Positions 35,016 to 42,632 of a DNA stretch of 64,000 nt are shown here, in pieces. Under the pieces are notes generated by a model. It did not search any database and was not told the DNA's origin. It saw only the letters and a list, made by a program, of their open reading frames with translations. The translations under genes were made by a program, and so were the position numbers. Position 1 is the stretch's first letter. The number at the start of each line of letters is the position of its first letter. Source of the stretch: an uncultured Lachnospiraceae bacterium (GTDB taxonomy: Bacteria; Bacillota; Clostridia; Lachnospirales; Lachnospiraceae); NCBI GenBank assembly GCA_934394565.1, contig CAKRQV010000014.1:1-64000 (forward strand), read 5' to 3'.

Positions 35016-36026
35016 ATGGCTGAAAAGACAAATGATGCTTTCAGCCGTTGCCACCCAATCCTGAATTTTTTCTACTTCCTTCTGGTGCTGGGTTTTACGA
35101 TGTTTGTCCAGCACCCGGTATTCCTGGCTGTTTCATTCCTCGGGGCTACGGCATATGCCATCTGGCTCTGCGGGGCGGCAAAGATCCTGAAGGTCAACTT
35201 CCTGCTGACACTGCCGATGCTGGTGATCGTGGCACTCCTAAACCCGATGTTTAACCATTACGGTGTTACACCGATTTTATATCTGGAAAGCAGCGGCAAT
35301 ACTGTCACGCTGGAAGCGATGGTTTACGGTGTGGTACTCGGCTGTGTGCTGTTTATCGTGATCCTGTGGTTTGCCTGCTACAATCAGGTGATGACCAGTG
35401 ATAAGTTTATCTATCTGTTTGGCCGTATCATCCCGGCGATCTCGTTGTTGCTGTCCATGGCGCTTCGGTTTGTACCGCACTTTGCCGCACAGCTGAAAGT
35501 GATCCGGAACGGGCAGAAATGTGTCGGTATGGATATCAAAAATGGTAACTTAAGGGAGCGGGCGGGACACGGCTTGAATATCCTTTCCATCCTTGTGACA
35601 TGGGCACTGGAAAACGCCATAGAGACAGCAGATTCTATGCGGAGCCGTGGCTATGGCTTAAAAGGCAGGACAGCCTTTTCCATCTATCGTTTTACGAAAA
35701 GGGATAAAGTACTTCTGGTCTGGTTTGGCGTGCTGGCCGCTGTAAGCCTTTATGGCTGCAGCCGGGGTGCGGCATTTGCTGAATACAATCCGAGGATTTT
35801 ACTTGCGGGCTTTGTGATACAGGGCCATACAGCGAGGGTCAGCTGTCCGGTGGGTCTGACGATAGCAACCTTTATCTGCTTCGGTCTGTTTTGCTTTACC
35901 CCGCTGTTCCTTGGAGTGGCTGAGTCCGTTTCCATGAAGCGCAGCGTTTCCCATGTGGGACAGGATATGGCGATAACCTACAGAAAGATTTATGAGATAT
36001 TCGATGGTGAAGGAGAACTGGGATGA
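35016..36026 (+). CDS. ecfT: ECF transporter transmembrane subunit EcfT
   Basis: 336 residues, about six to eight membrane segments (longer than the usual 265). The coupling-helix motif that contacts the ATPases is seen as ADSMRSRGYGLKG (about 206-218). EcfT links the energising ATPases to the substrate-binding S subunit. It starts two bases after the lipoprotein stop and overlaps the ATPase gene by four bases (ATGA). The extra C-terminal length has two more hydrophobic stretches. Confidence 0.9.
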   Translation: MAEKTNDAFSRCHPILNFFYFLLVLGFTMFVQHPVFLAVSFLGATAYAIWLCGAAKILKVNFLLTLPMLVIVALLNPMFNHYGVTPILYLESSGNTVTLEAMVYGVVLGCVLFIVILWFACYNQVMTSDKFIYLFGRIIPAISLLLSMALRFVPHFAAQLKVIRNGQKCVGMDIKNGNLRERAGHGLNILSILVTWALENAIETADSMRSRGYGLKGRTAFSIYRFTKRDKVLLVWFGVLAAVSLYGCSRGAAFAEYNPRILLAGFVIQGHTARVSCPVGLTIATFICFGLFCFTPLFLGVAESVSMKRSVSHVGQDMAITYRKIYEIFDGEGELG

Positions 36027-37741
36027 AAAATATCATAGAGATCAGAGATTTTAGCTTCTCCTACCCGGAGAGTGGTAAAAAGACGCTGAAACATATCAAC
36101 ATGGCCATCCAGGAGGGCAGTTTGAATGTCCTTTGTGGAAAGAGCGGCTGTGGAAAGAGTACGTTGCTTCGGCAGTTAAAGAGTGTGCTTGCGCTGCACG
36201 GTGAGAGCTCCGGTGAAATCCTTTATAATGGAATACCGCTCGGAGAGGTGGATATGCGTACCCAGAACCAGGAGATTGGCTACGTCCTGCAGAACCCGGA
36301 GAACCAGATCGTTACGGACAAGGTCTGGCATGAGCTGGCCTTTGGGCTGGAAAGCCTGGGATACGATACGCCGACGATCCGTTTAAGAGTGGCAGAGATG
36401 GCCAGTTACTTTGGTATCCACCGCTGGTTTTACCGGAATGTTTCGGAGTTGTCCGGTGGTCAGAAACAGCTGTTAAATCTGGCTTCTGTCATGGCGATGC
36501 ATCCGAAGGTGCTGATCCTCGATGAACCGACATCCCAGCTCGACCCGATCGCGGCGTCGGATTTCCTTGAGACGGTCAAAAAGATCAACCGGGATATCGG
36601 TACGACCGTAATCCTGACAGAACACCGCCTGCAGGATGTGATCCCGTGGGCGGATACGGTATTTGTCATGGATGAGGGAGAACTGATCGCTTCCGGCGCA
36701 CCGCGGGAGATCGGAGAGATTTTAAAAGAGAAAAAGCATGGAATGTTTTTATCCATGCCCGTGCCGATGCAGATCTATGCAGAAGTAGACAATGCACTGC
36801 CATGTCCGCTGACTGTCCGGGAGGGCAGGAACTGGGTGACACAGCTAATGGAGGCGGCAGGATATGCCGCGGATAACACATATATAAACAATACGAATAA
36901 AAATGAGAAAAAAACTCATGATGATTCATGCGAAAAAGAGATCGAAGTCCGCGATGTCTGGTTCCGCTATGAAAAGGATGGTGCGGATGTTGTGCAGGAT
37001 CTGAGCCTGACTGTATATAATGGTGAGTTCTTTGCCCTCGTAGGCGGCAATGGTACGGGGAAGAGTACGACATTATCTTTAATATCCCGTGTGCGCGCCC
37101 CATATCGCGGCAAGATCCTGTTGCACGGTAAAGATATCCGCCGCTATTCAGAGACAGAACTATACCGTGGCTATCTCGGCGTATTGCCGCAGAACCCGCA
37201 GAGTATGTTCATTAAGAAAACAGTCCGCGAGGATCTGTATGCCATGATCGGCGGCAACCGGGAGAAAAAGTCACGGGAATATGATGCCACGATGCCAAAG
37301 GCAGAAGCTATTGAGGGTATCGTCAGCCTGACAAAGCTGGAAGGTCTGCTTGACCGCCATCCGTATGATCTGAGTGGCGGCGAACAGCAAAGGCTGGCGC
37401 TGGCGAAAGTATTACTTTTACGTCCACGGGTATTACTTCTGGATGAGCCGACTAAAGGACTTGATGCGGAGTATAAGGTCCAGCTGGGCGGGATTTTAAA
37501 GAAGCTGCAAAGCCACGGTATCACGATCTTCATGATCTCCCATGATGTGGAGTTCGTAGCCGAATATGCCGACCGTGTCGGTCTGTTCTTTGAAGGAAAC
37601 GTTGTGACCTGTAAGCAGGCCCATGCGTTCTTTGCCGGTAATAACTTCTATACCACGGCGGCAAACCGCATGGCCAGACATTACTTCCCGGAAGCCGTGA
37701 CTGCAAAGGAGGTGGCAGCGTGCTTGAAGGAGAAGCTTTAG
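36023..37741 (+). CDS. Fused ECF ATPase (two ABC domains)
   Basis: 572 residues with two complete ABC modules in one chain, equivalent to EcfA plus EcfA'. First: Walker A GKSGCGKST (about 38-46), Q-loop LQNPENQ, signature LSGGQ, Walker B VLILDEPT, switch His in TEHR. Second (from about 305): Walker A GGNGTGKST, Q-loop PQNPQ, signature LSGGEQQ, Walker B VLLLDEPTKGLD, SHD. A charged linker joins them (about 285-310). It powers the ECF importer formed with the flanking T and S subunits. It overlaps ecfT by 4 and the S gene by 22 bases. Confidence 0.95.
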   Translation: MKNIIEIRDFSFSYPESGKKTLKHINMAIQEGSLNVLCGKSGCGKSTLLRQLKSVLALHGESSGEILYNGIPLGEVDMRTQNQEIGYVLQNPENQIVTDKVWHELAFGLESLGYDTPTIRLRVAEMASYFGIHRWFYRNVSELSGGQKQLLNLASVMAMHPKVLILDEPTSQLDPIAASDFLETVKKINRDIGTTVILTEHRLQDVIPWADTVFVMDEGELIASGAPREIGEILKEKKHGMFLSMPVPMQIYAEVDNALPCPLTVREGRNWVTQLMEAAGYAADNTYINNTNKNEKKTHDDSCEKEIEVRDVWFRYEKDGADVVQDLSLTVYNGEFFALVGGNGTGKSTTLSLISRVRAPYRGKILLHGKDIRRYSETELYRGYLGVLPQNPQSMFIKKTVREDLYAMIGGNREKKSREYDATMPKAEAIEGIVSLTKLEGLLDRHPYDLSGGEQQRLALAKVLLLRPRVLLLDEPTKGLDAEYKVQLGGILKKLQSHGITIFMISHDVEFVAEYADRVGLFFEGNVVTCKQAHAFFAGNNFYTTAANRMARHYFPEAVTAKEVAACLKEKL

Positions 37742-38691
37742 ACCGATTTATGGAGCGGTTCTGGGATGAAAGCAAAGAAGCGCAGGTGCAGTCCGGTGGT
37801 ACTGCCATGGCAGAGGAAGACCAAAAAGACGGGCGGATAACGCAAGGCCTTGACCGTGTTGGAAAGAAAAGTATTTTTGAAAAGACTGGCTGGTTTCGGA
37901 AGAAAGCGGAGACTGCCACAGCTGAAGATGAACTCGAAGAATACGAACTCAAAGAGGACGGCGTGTACATCACCCCCGTACACTGGGGCAAGGTAGAAAA
38001 GCGTACATGGTTTTCCCTGACCGTCATGCTTCTGACCGTCCCTTTTATGCTGTATATGTCCGTGGTTTTATTCCACGGCAAGCAGTATCTGGCAATGAGC
38101 CTGATCATCGTATTCTTCGCTATAGTTCCGTTCTTCCTAGTCTTTGAGGGCCGCAAGCCACAGGCAAGGGAGATCATGGTGATTGCCGTACTGGCGGCCG
38201 TCGGTGTGGCAGGACGCGCCGCCTTTTATATGGTGCCTAGTTTTAAGCCGATCGCAGCGATCGTGATCATCACAGGCGTATCTTTCGGCGGCGAAGCCGG
38301 ATTTCTGGTCGGATGCATGATCATGATGGTCTCAAATATGTTCTTCGGGCAGGGACCGTGGACACCTTGGCAGATGTTTTCCTACGGACTGATCGGTTTC
38401 CTTGCCGGTATTTTATTCCAGAAGGGCATCTTAAAAGCGAAGAAGATCCCGCTGTGTATCTACGGATTCTTAAGCGTGATCTTTATCTTCGGCGGCATCA
38501 TGAATCCGGCCAGCATCCTGATGAGTTATGGCCGGATCACATGGAAGAGCCTGATCGCCTTTTACATTTCCGGTATCCCGGTGGATCTGGTGCAGGCGAC
38601 ATCGACAGTTTTTTTCCTCTGGATATTGAGCCGACCGTTACTGGAAAAGCTGGAACGTATCAAGAAGAAGTACGGGCTGATCGAAAGATAG
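37720..38691 (+). CDS. ECF transporter S component, candidate cobalamin-type (CbrT-like)
   Basis: 323 residues. A soluble charged N-terminal extension of about 95 residues is followed by about six to seven membrane helices with an ECF S-type core (ITGVSFGGEAGFLVGCMIMMV, then FFGQGPWTPWQMFSYG), a pattern seen in S components assigned to cobalamin or related ligands in Firmicutes. GTG start at 37720 with AAAGGAGGT upstream, inside the ATPase gene. It is the last gene of the T-AA'-S unit. The long N-terminal extension is unusual for S components. Substrate: corrinoid is my best inference from the transcobalamin-like surface partners; nothing in the leader (no B12 riboswitch) confirms it. Confidence 0.8.
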   Translation: MLEGEALDRFMERFWDESKEAQVQSGGTAMAEEDQKDGRITQGLDRVGKKSIFEKTGWFRKKAETATAEDELEEYELKEDGVYITPVHWGKVEKRTWFSLTVMLLTVPFMLYMSVVLFHGKQYLAMSLIIVFFAIVPFFLVFEGRKPQAREIMVIAVLAAVGVAGRAAFYMVPSFKPIAAIVIITGVSFGGEAGFLVGCMIMMVSNMFFGQGPWTPWQMFSYGLIGFLAGILFQKGILKAKKIPLCIYGFLSVIFIFGGIMNPASILMSYGRITWKSLIAFYISGIPVDLVQATSTVFFLWILSRPLLEKLERIKKKYGLIER

Positions 38692-38892
38692 AGAAAGCTA
38701 TAAGAAGCAATATAAAACTATAAAAAGCAAGAGATATCTTATGAATAAGTTTTTCCCGATGGCTGCCTGAGGAGCTTCCGGACGGAATTGTAGCAGATAT
38801 CTGAAATGTTGAAAAAGGCCATGATAATGGCCGAAAAATGAGGAAAAAGTTGTGATGAACAGCTTTTACAGAAGGGTTGCGGTGGTTTTTAC

Positions 38893-39150
38893 ATGGTTAC
38901 ATTAAAAGAGATAGAGACGGTGCTGGCCGTCGAACGGACGGGCAGTTTCAGACGGGCGGCACAAAGCCTTGGCATAGGTCAGGCCAATGTCAGCAAGATC
39001 ATAGCCCACATGGAAAAGAAGCTGGATGTACAGCTGTTTGTCCGGGCATCCAGCGGAGCGGAGCTAACAGAGGAAGGCAGGTATGTCAAAGAGTATGCGG
39101 AACAGATCGAAAAGCTGGTAGCGGCGCTTCAGAGTCTATCGGGAATGTAG
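38893..39150 (+). pseudogene. LysR-family stump (DNA-binding domain only)
   Basis: 85 residues containing just the LysR winged helix-turn-helix (GSFRRAAQSLGIGQANVSKII....LDVQLFVRASSGAELTEEG) and the start of the linker helix; the usual 200-residue effector domain is gone. The last codons and following bases (39141-39170) are identical over 30 bases to the end of the Rpn-type gene (23842-23871), so the gene was probably truncated by recombination with an Rpn copy. It may still make a small DNA-binding protein. The upstream gap 38692-38892 shows only GGCCATgataATGGCC. Confidence 0.75.
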
Positions 39151-39199
39151 AAAACAGGTCTTCGCCGTATCTGGTATGATGGGTGGAGACCTGTTTTCT
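39149..39199 (+). terminator. Hairpin overlapping the lysR-stump stop codon
   Basis: AGAAAACAGGTCT / AGACCTGTTTTCT, a perfect 13-bp stem starting inside the stop codon. The left arm is also present at the end of the Rpn gene (23842-23871), where the right arm is missing. Confidence 0.7.
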
Positions 39200-39295
39200 G
39201 TTATTGACACAAATGCATTAATATAGGAACAACAACTGTAAATTGATTGATAAAAAGAAAATATTCTGAATATTTAATAAAATACAAAAAAGAGA

Positions 39296-39699
39296 TTGAC
39301 ATATATAAGAAACCATGGTAATATAATGACAACAAAAGAAAAGAAACCTAACACAAACCAAGGAAGTTTATTCCAGACAAAGACAAAAGAAAGTTAGCAG
39401 GATTCGATTCTTAGAAATGAGGTACAGTCCAATGGCATAAGCAGTCTACCATTTAAATAATAATCTCCTGAGAGTTTATATAGATCGCTACTATAAAAAC
39501 TGAGAGAGGATGATCGTTATGAAAGGCAGAGGTCCATAGGGACAGAGCAAAACCTACAAAAGACAGGAGGTACGGTCCAACAAAAACATAAGGTAACAAC
39601 CCTAAAGTCCATGAAAGCGAAGGTGTAGATCATGAAATTGCAGGAAATTCATTAACAGCCCGGTCGAGAGAAAAAAGAATCGATCGGGCTTATTTATTT
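39296..39699 (+). ncRNA. Candidate small RNA with own promoter and terminator
   Basis: TTGACA (39296-39301), 17 bases, TAATAT (39319-39324) is followed by about 360 bases with no frame over a dozen codons and ends in a terminator, AGCCCG.TCGA / TCGA.CGGGCT with a T-rich tail (39657-39699). The interior is purine-rich. It contains GGTAC.GTCCAA twice (39421-39432, 39569-39580) and the pentamer GTCCA four times. Several minute frames follow ribosome-site-like AGGA sequences (for example 39520-39540, six codons). It is not tmRNA, RNase P, SRP or 6S by eye. Confidence 0.55.
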
Positions 39700-39717
39700 G
39701 GGTATATGTATATGGAG

Positions 39718-39739
39718 AAGGGGCCGAGAGGCCTTTTTT
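39718..39739 (+). terminator. Short terminator
   Basis: GGCC-GAGA-GGCC followed by six T (39734-39739), 20 bases after the sRNA terminator. A TTGACA at about 39790 lies beyond it and may start transcription of the next gene. Confidence 0.6.
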
Positions 39740-39856
39740 GTTTGTCCTTTTTCGGCCCTGGACACAGGAAAAACGGGGAAGGGGGAGTATTGACAGAAGA
39801 AAGGGGATGTGATAAAAGAAAGGTTAGATAAGACTAAAAGAAAAGAGGTATATATT

Positions 39857-40222
39857 ATGGGGACAGTAATCGTAGTAGCCATACTGGTCGTGATCTGTAT
39901 ATACGGTGTGATCAGCTACAGAAAGAAGCTTACGGAGGGCTGCTGCGGCGGCGGTGGAGACAGTGTAAAGAAGGTCAAAGCCAGTGACCGTGATGCTAGC
40001 CATTATCCGTATACGGTTGTCATTGGTGTGGAGGGTATGACCTGCAGCAAATGTCAGACCCGTGTGGAGAATGCGTTCAATACACAGGAAGGTATGTGGG
40101 GCGAGGTAGACTTGTCTAAGAATCAAGTGACTGTCCACATGAAGCAGAAGCAGGAAGAAAGTACACTCAAGGGACTTATTGAGAAGGCTGGATATATGCC
40201 ATTGAAAGCTGAGTGGAAATAA
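39857..40222 (+). CDS. Small membrane protein with Cys cluster and heavy-metal-associated (HMA) domain
   Basis: 121 residues: one N-terminal membrane helix (about 3-20), a CCGGGG cluster typical of FeoB-associated Cys-rich membrane proteins (about 29-34), then an HMA domain (about 50-121) with the metal-binding motif GMTCSKC (M-T-C-x-x-C). It probably binds Cu+ or another soft metal at the membrane and hands it on. ATG 39857 has AAAGAGG upstream; an in-frame ATG 48 bases earlier is weaker. No P-type ATPase or FeoB is adjacent. The fusion of the two motifs in one small protein is notable. Confidence 0.85.
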   Translation: MGTVIVVAILVVICIYGVISYRKKLTEGCCGGGGDSVKKVKASDRDASHYPYTVVIGVEGMTCSKCQTRVENAFNTQEGMWGEVDLSKNQVTVHMKQKQEESTLKGLIEKAGYMPLKAEWK

Positions 40223-40255
40223 TCTTTCTGGGAAAGTAGGTTTATTTTACGACCA

Positions 40256-40484
40256 GAAAAGAGAGACTGTCCCGGGCTGGTGGCGGAGAGTGCCATATCT
40301 GTTTTCAAACGATTCGAAGTGCGGTTTTAGCTTTGACGAAATCCACGTCTTACGTAATCTTACGCGCGAGCCTGCTTTAGCGAGCGCGTTAGATGAAGTT
40401 AGACGTTAGTTCGGCAAAGCGTTGCACTTGTTTGAAAACAGATATGGCACTCTCCGCCACCAGCCCGGGGCAGTCTCTCTTTTC
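40256..40484. repeat. Foldback element E (55-bp arms, structured 119-base centre)
   Basis: Arms 40256-40310 and 40430-40484 are complementary at 54 of 55 positions; the exception is T opposite G. The centre also folds: AGTGC...CTTTG..GAA pairs with TTC..CAAAG...GCACT, then ACGTCT..TACG..ATCT with AGAT...AGACGT, and TACGCGC with GCGCGT. So almost all 229 bases form one hairpin. CGTCCGTCTTAAA at 40484-40496 also flanks element C. It lies between convergent genes. Confidence 0.92.
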
Positions 40485-40501
40485 GTCCGTCTTAAAGATA
40501 T

Positions 40502-41470
40502 TTACAGACAATTTGCCAGAAACTCTTTGTCCGGTATTTTCGATGTCTGGATGGCATTCTGAATGGCCTGGACCATGACTTCGGCAGCGAGAGTTCCGGC
40601 AACATTGATGTCGGCGAATACCTGTCCGGTGCTGGCAGCGTAGATGGAGTCACCATCGGCCATTGTGCCGACCGGATTGATACATCTCGCATAGGCACAG
40701 CGTGTCATGGAAGCAATCTTGTTCATCTCTGCTTTGGTGAATGTGGCATTCGTAATCACAGCACCGATCGTTGTGTTGCCGGTGAACTGATCATGGGGCT
40801 TCATGAACCGGTACATTTCTTCGACAGTGTCCAGATAGCCCACACGGTCAGTGGTCTTCAGGCCGGCGATTTTGCGTCCATTTTTTGGATTGAAAACATC
40901 ACCGAAAGCATTGACAACAACAACAGCTGCCATCTGTAGCGGCCCAAGCTCGACAGCAGCGATACCGAGACCGGCTTTCGTAGCCTGTTTCATGCCGTAG
41001 AGTTTGCCGACGGTAGCACCGATACCTGCCCCGATATTACCGGTGCGGCTGTCAGTGCAGGCCATAGCCTGACGGCAGGCAGCTTCACCGAGATCTGCGC
41101 CCGGGCGTACGTCAGCACTGCCGTAGCCCAGATCGTAGATGCAGGACTGGCAGACCAGAGGCACAAGGGCATTGCCTGTGGGATATCCTATCCCCTGGGA
41201 TTCGAGATAGCGCATAACACCGTCTGCCGCCGCCAGACCGTAGGCAGAGCCTCCGGAAAGGACGATGGCATTGACCGGATTGTCTGCGGTTACCGGAGAG
41301 GTGAGCGGCGTTTCCCGGGAAGCCGGTCCGCCGCCGCTGATATCACAGCCGACACGCGCACCGTGGGGAAAGTACAGAACAGTCACGCCGGTTTTTGCCT
41401 TTTCATCTGCAGCGTGGCCGATGCGAAGGTTTTTCAGTTCCTTGATGGATATCTCTCGGGTAAATGACAT
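40502..41470 (-). CDS. P1 (DmpA/S58) family peptidase
   Basis: 322 residues of the P1 family of self-processing N-terminal nucleophile hydrolases (DmpA, BapA, NylC). Family blocks: GHAADEKAKTGVTV, SGGSAYGLAAADGV (about 71-84), GAGIGATVGKL and, before the C-terminal third, GNTTIGAVITNATF (about 228-241), where cleavage before a threonine would expose the nucleophile. Relatives release N-terminal or beta-amino acids (e.g. beta-alanyl dipeptides) or hydrolyse nylon oligomers. It is downstream of an ECF S-component gene on the same strand (24-base gap), which suggests hydrolysis of an imported compound. No signal peptide. Confidence 0.88.
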   Translation of the reverse strand: MSFTREISIKELKNLRIGHAADEKAKTGVTVLYFPHGARVGCDISGGGPASRETPLTSPVTADNPVNAIVLSGGSAYGLAAADGVMRYLESQGIGYPTGNALVPLVCQSCIYDLGYGSADVRPGADLGEAACRQAMACTDSRTGNIGAGIGATVGKLYGMKQATKAGLGIAAVELGPLQMAAVVVVNAFGDVFNPKNGRKIAGLKTTDRVGYLDTVEEMYRFMKPHDQFTGNTTIGAVITNATFTKAEMNKIASMTRCAYARCINPVGTMADGDSIYAASTGQVFADINVAGTLAAEVMVQAIQNAIQTSKIPDKEFLANCL

Positions 41471-41494
41471 ACGATGCCTCCTTTATCGTGTGGA

Positions 41495-42112
41495 TCAGGA
41501 ACGCTTAAGTGCGGAAAACAGTGCACGGGAGACGATACTGCCGATGACAAAGCAGATACCGGCTTCAATCAGACCCTGGATGCCGACAAAAGCAGCAACA
41601 AAGAGGATCGGATTGCCTACGCCAAGTCCGGAAGCGATTCCCTGAATATATTCTGTGTTATAGAAAAAGATACACAAAAATCCCATAAAAAACAAGGTAT
41701 TTAACAACGGGCATGCCAGAGAAGCAATATAATAGGAAATCTTCTTTGTGGAAGCTTTCTTATATAATGCGGCAAAGATCAGTCCGGTGAGCCAGCCTTC
41801 AAGTACACGGGCCACAATACAGGTGATAAAGGTGCCAACAGGGCTGATGGACAGCAGCATGGCGGCAAAAGCAGAGCTTCCGGTAAGTGCCATGTAAAAG
41901 CTGGTTGCGCCAAAAGCCAGACCGCAGACTGCACCGCCTTTGGGGCCGAGGATGATCGCACCGACGGCAACCGGGATCGTCAGCAGTGTAACGGAAAGTC
42001 CTGGTGTACGGATGTAGCCAAGCGGAGTGAAGGACATGAGCAGGATGATCGCGATCATCATGGCAAGCTCCACCATGTAACGGGTGTCAAATTTCTTGTT
42101 TGCTGTATGCAT
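41495..42112 (-). CDS. ECF transporter S component (substrate unassigned, PanT-like possibility)
   Basis: 205 residues, about six hydrophobic segments, ECF S-type core. Near the N-terminus, TPLGYIRTPGLSVTLLTIPV and GAIILGPKGGAVCGLAFGATSF are typical of a broad S-component group that includes candidate pantothenate transporters. The ATG at 42112 follows GAAGGAGAA. It is a stand-alone S gene that would share the cell's group-II ECF module. It is followed by a P1 peptidase; P1 enzymes can cut beta-alanyl amides, which would fit a pantothenate-, pantetheine- or beta-alanyl peptide-like ligand (inference). Confidence 0.8.
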   Translation of the reverse strand: MHTANKKFDTRYMVELAMMIAIILLMSFTPLGYIRTPGLSVTLLTIPVAVGAIILGPKGGAVCGLAFGATSFYMALTGSSAFAAMLLSISPVGTFITCIVARVLEGWLTGLIFAALYKKASTKKISYYIASLACPLLNTLFFMGFLCIFFYNTEYIQGIASGLGVGNPILFVAAFVGIQGLIEAGICFVIGSIVSRALFSALKRS

Positions 42113-42632
42113 AACAGTTCTCCTTCTCGTCTGATAAAACGGCGCAAAAGCGTCCCCTGCTTTTCAGACATTTTAGAATATGGGGAAATAAGCGTTATAG
42201 GAGAATGCACCAGAAAAAAGATCAGACTACATCTGCGGGTACAGATGCATATGTAGGCGCCGTAGCGGTCGTCTCATGGATGAAAAATAAGATCTGAAAA
42301 TCACGATGCATTTTCTGTGGTGTGACAAGGCATATCTGAAAATGGATACTGGTGTTATCGGTAAACAGAATCAGGCACGTATATCTCACATGGATAAGAA
42401 TAACGCTCCCCAGTAAAATAGCATATTTGATCAAAAACTGCAATGCTGCGGATAGAAGTTTGCAATTTGGACGCAATATAGTGCAGTTTCTGCGCAATCC
42501 CGGTATAGTTTCCCCGGAGCAAGTGTGCTATACTATACATCAAAAGAAAAAACAGTGATGCAAAGCAGCCGGATCATATATGACAAAGCAGGCGGCTCGC
42601 TGTGAAAGATGGAACAAAGGAGAATGATACAT
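42113..42632. other. Divergent intergenic region
   Basis: No gene is seen. For the minus-strand S component, GTCTGA/TCAGAC (42127-42169 region) forms a leader hairpin. For the plus-strand oxidase the best promoter element is a TATACT box near 42531; -35 unclear. TTGCAA, GACGCAAT and GCGCAAT repeats (42460-42500) might be regulator sites. Confidence 0.4.

Noticed and set aside
38893..39150. Functional full LysR regulator
   Set aside because: Only the DNA-binding domain remains; the effector domain is absent and the end matches another gene family.
40256..40484. Invertible promoter (inverton) flanked by inverted repeats
   Set aside because: The centre itself folds into nested stems, contains no promoter, lies between convergent genes and no recombinase is adjacent; loops of the other elements are too short to invert.
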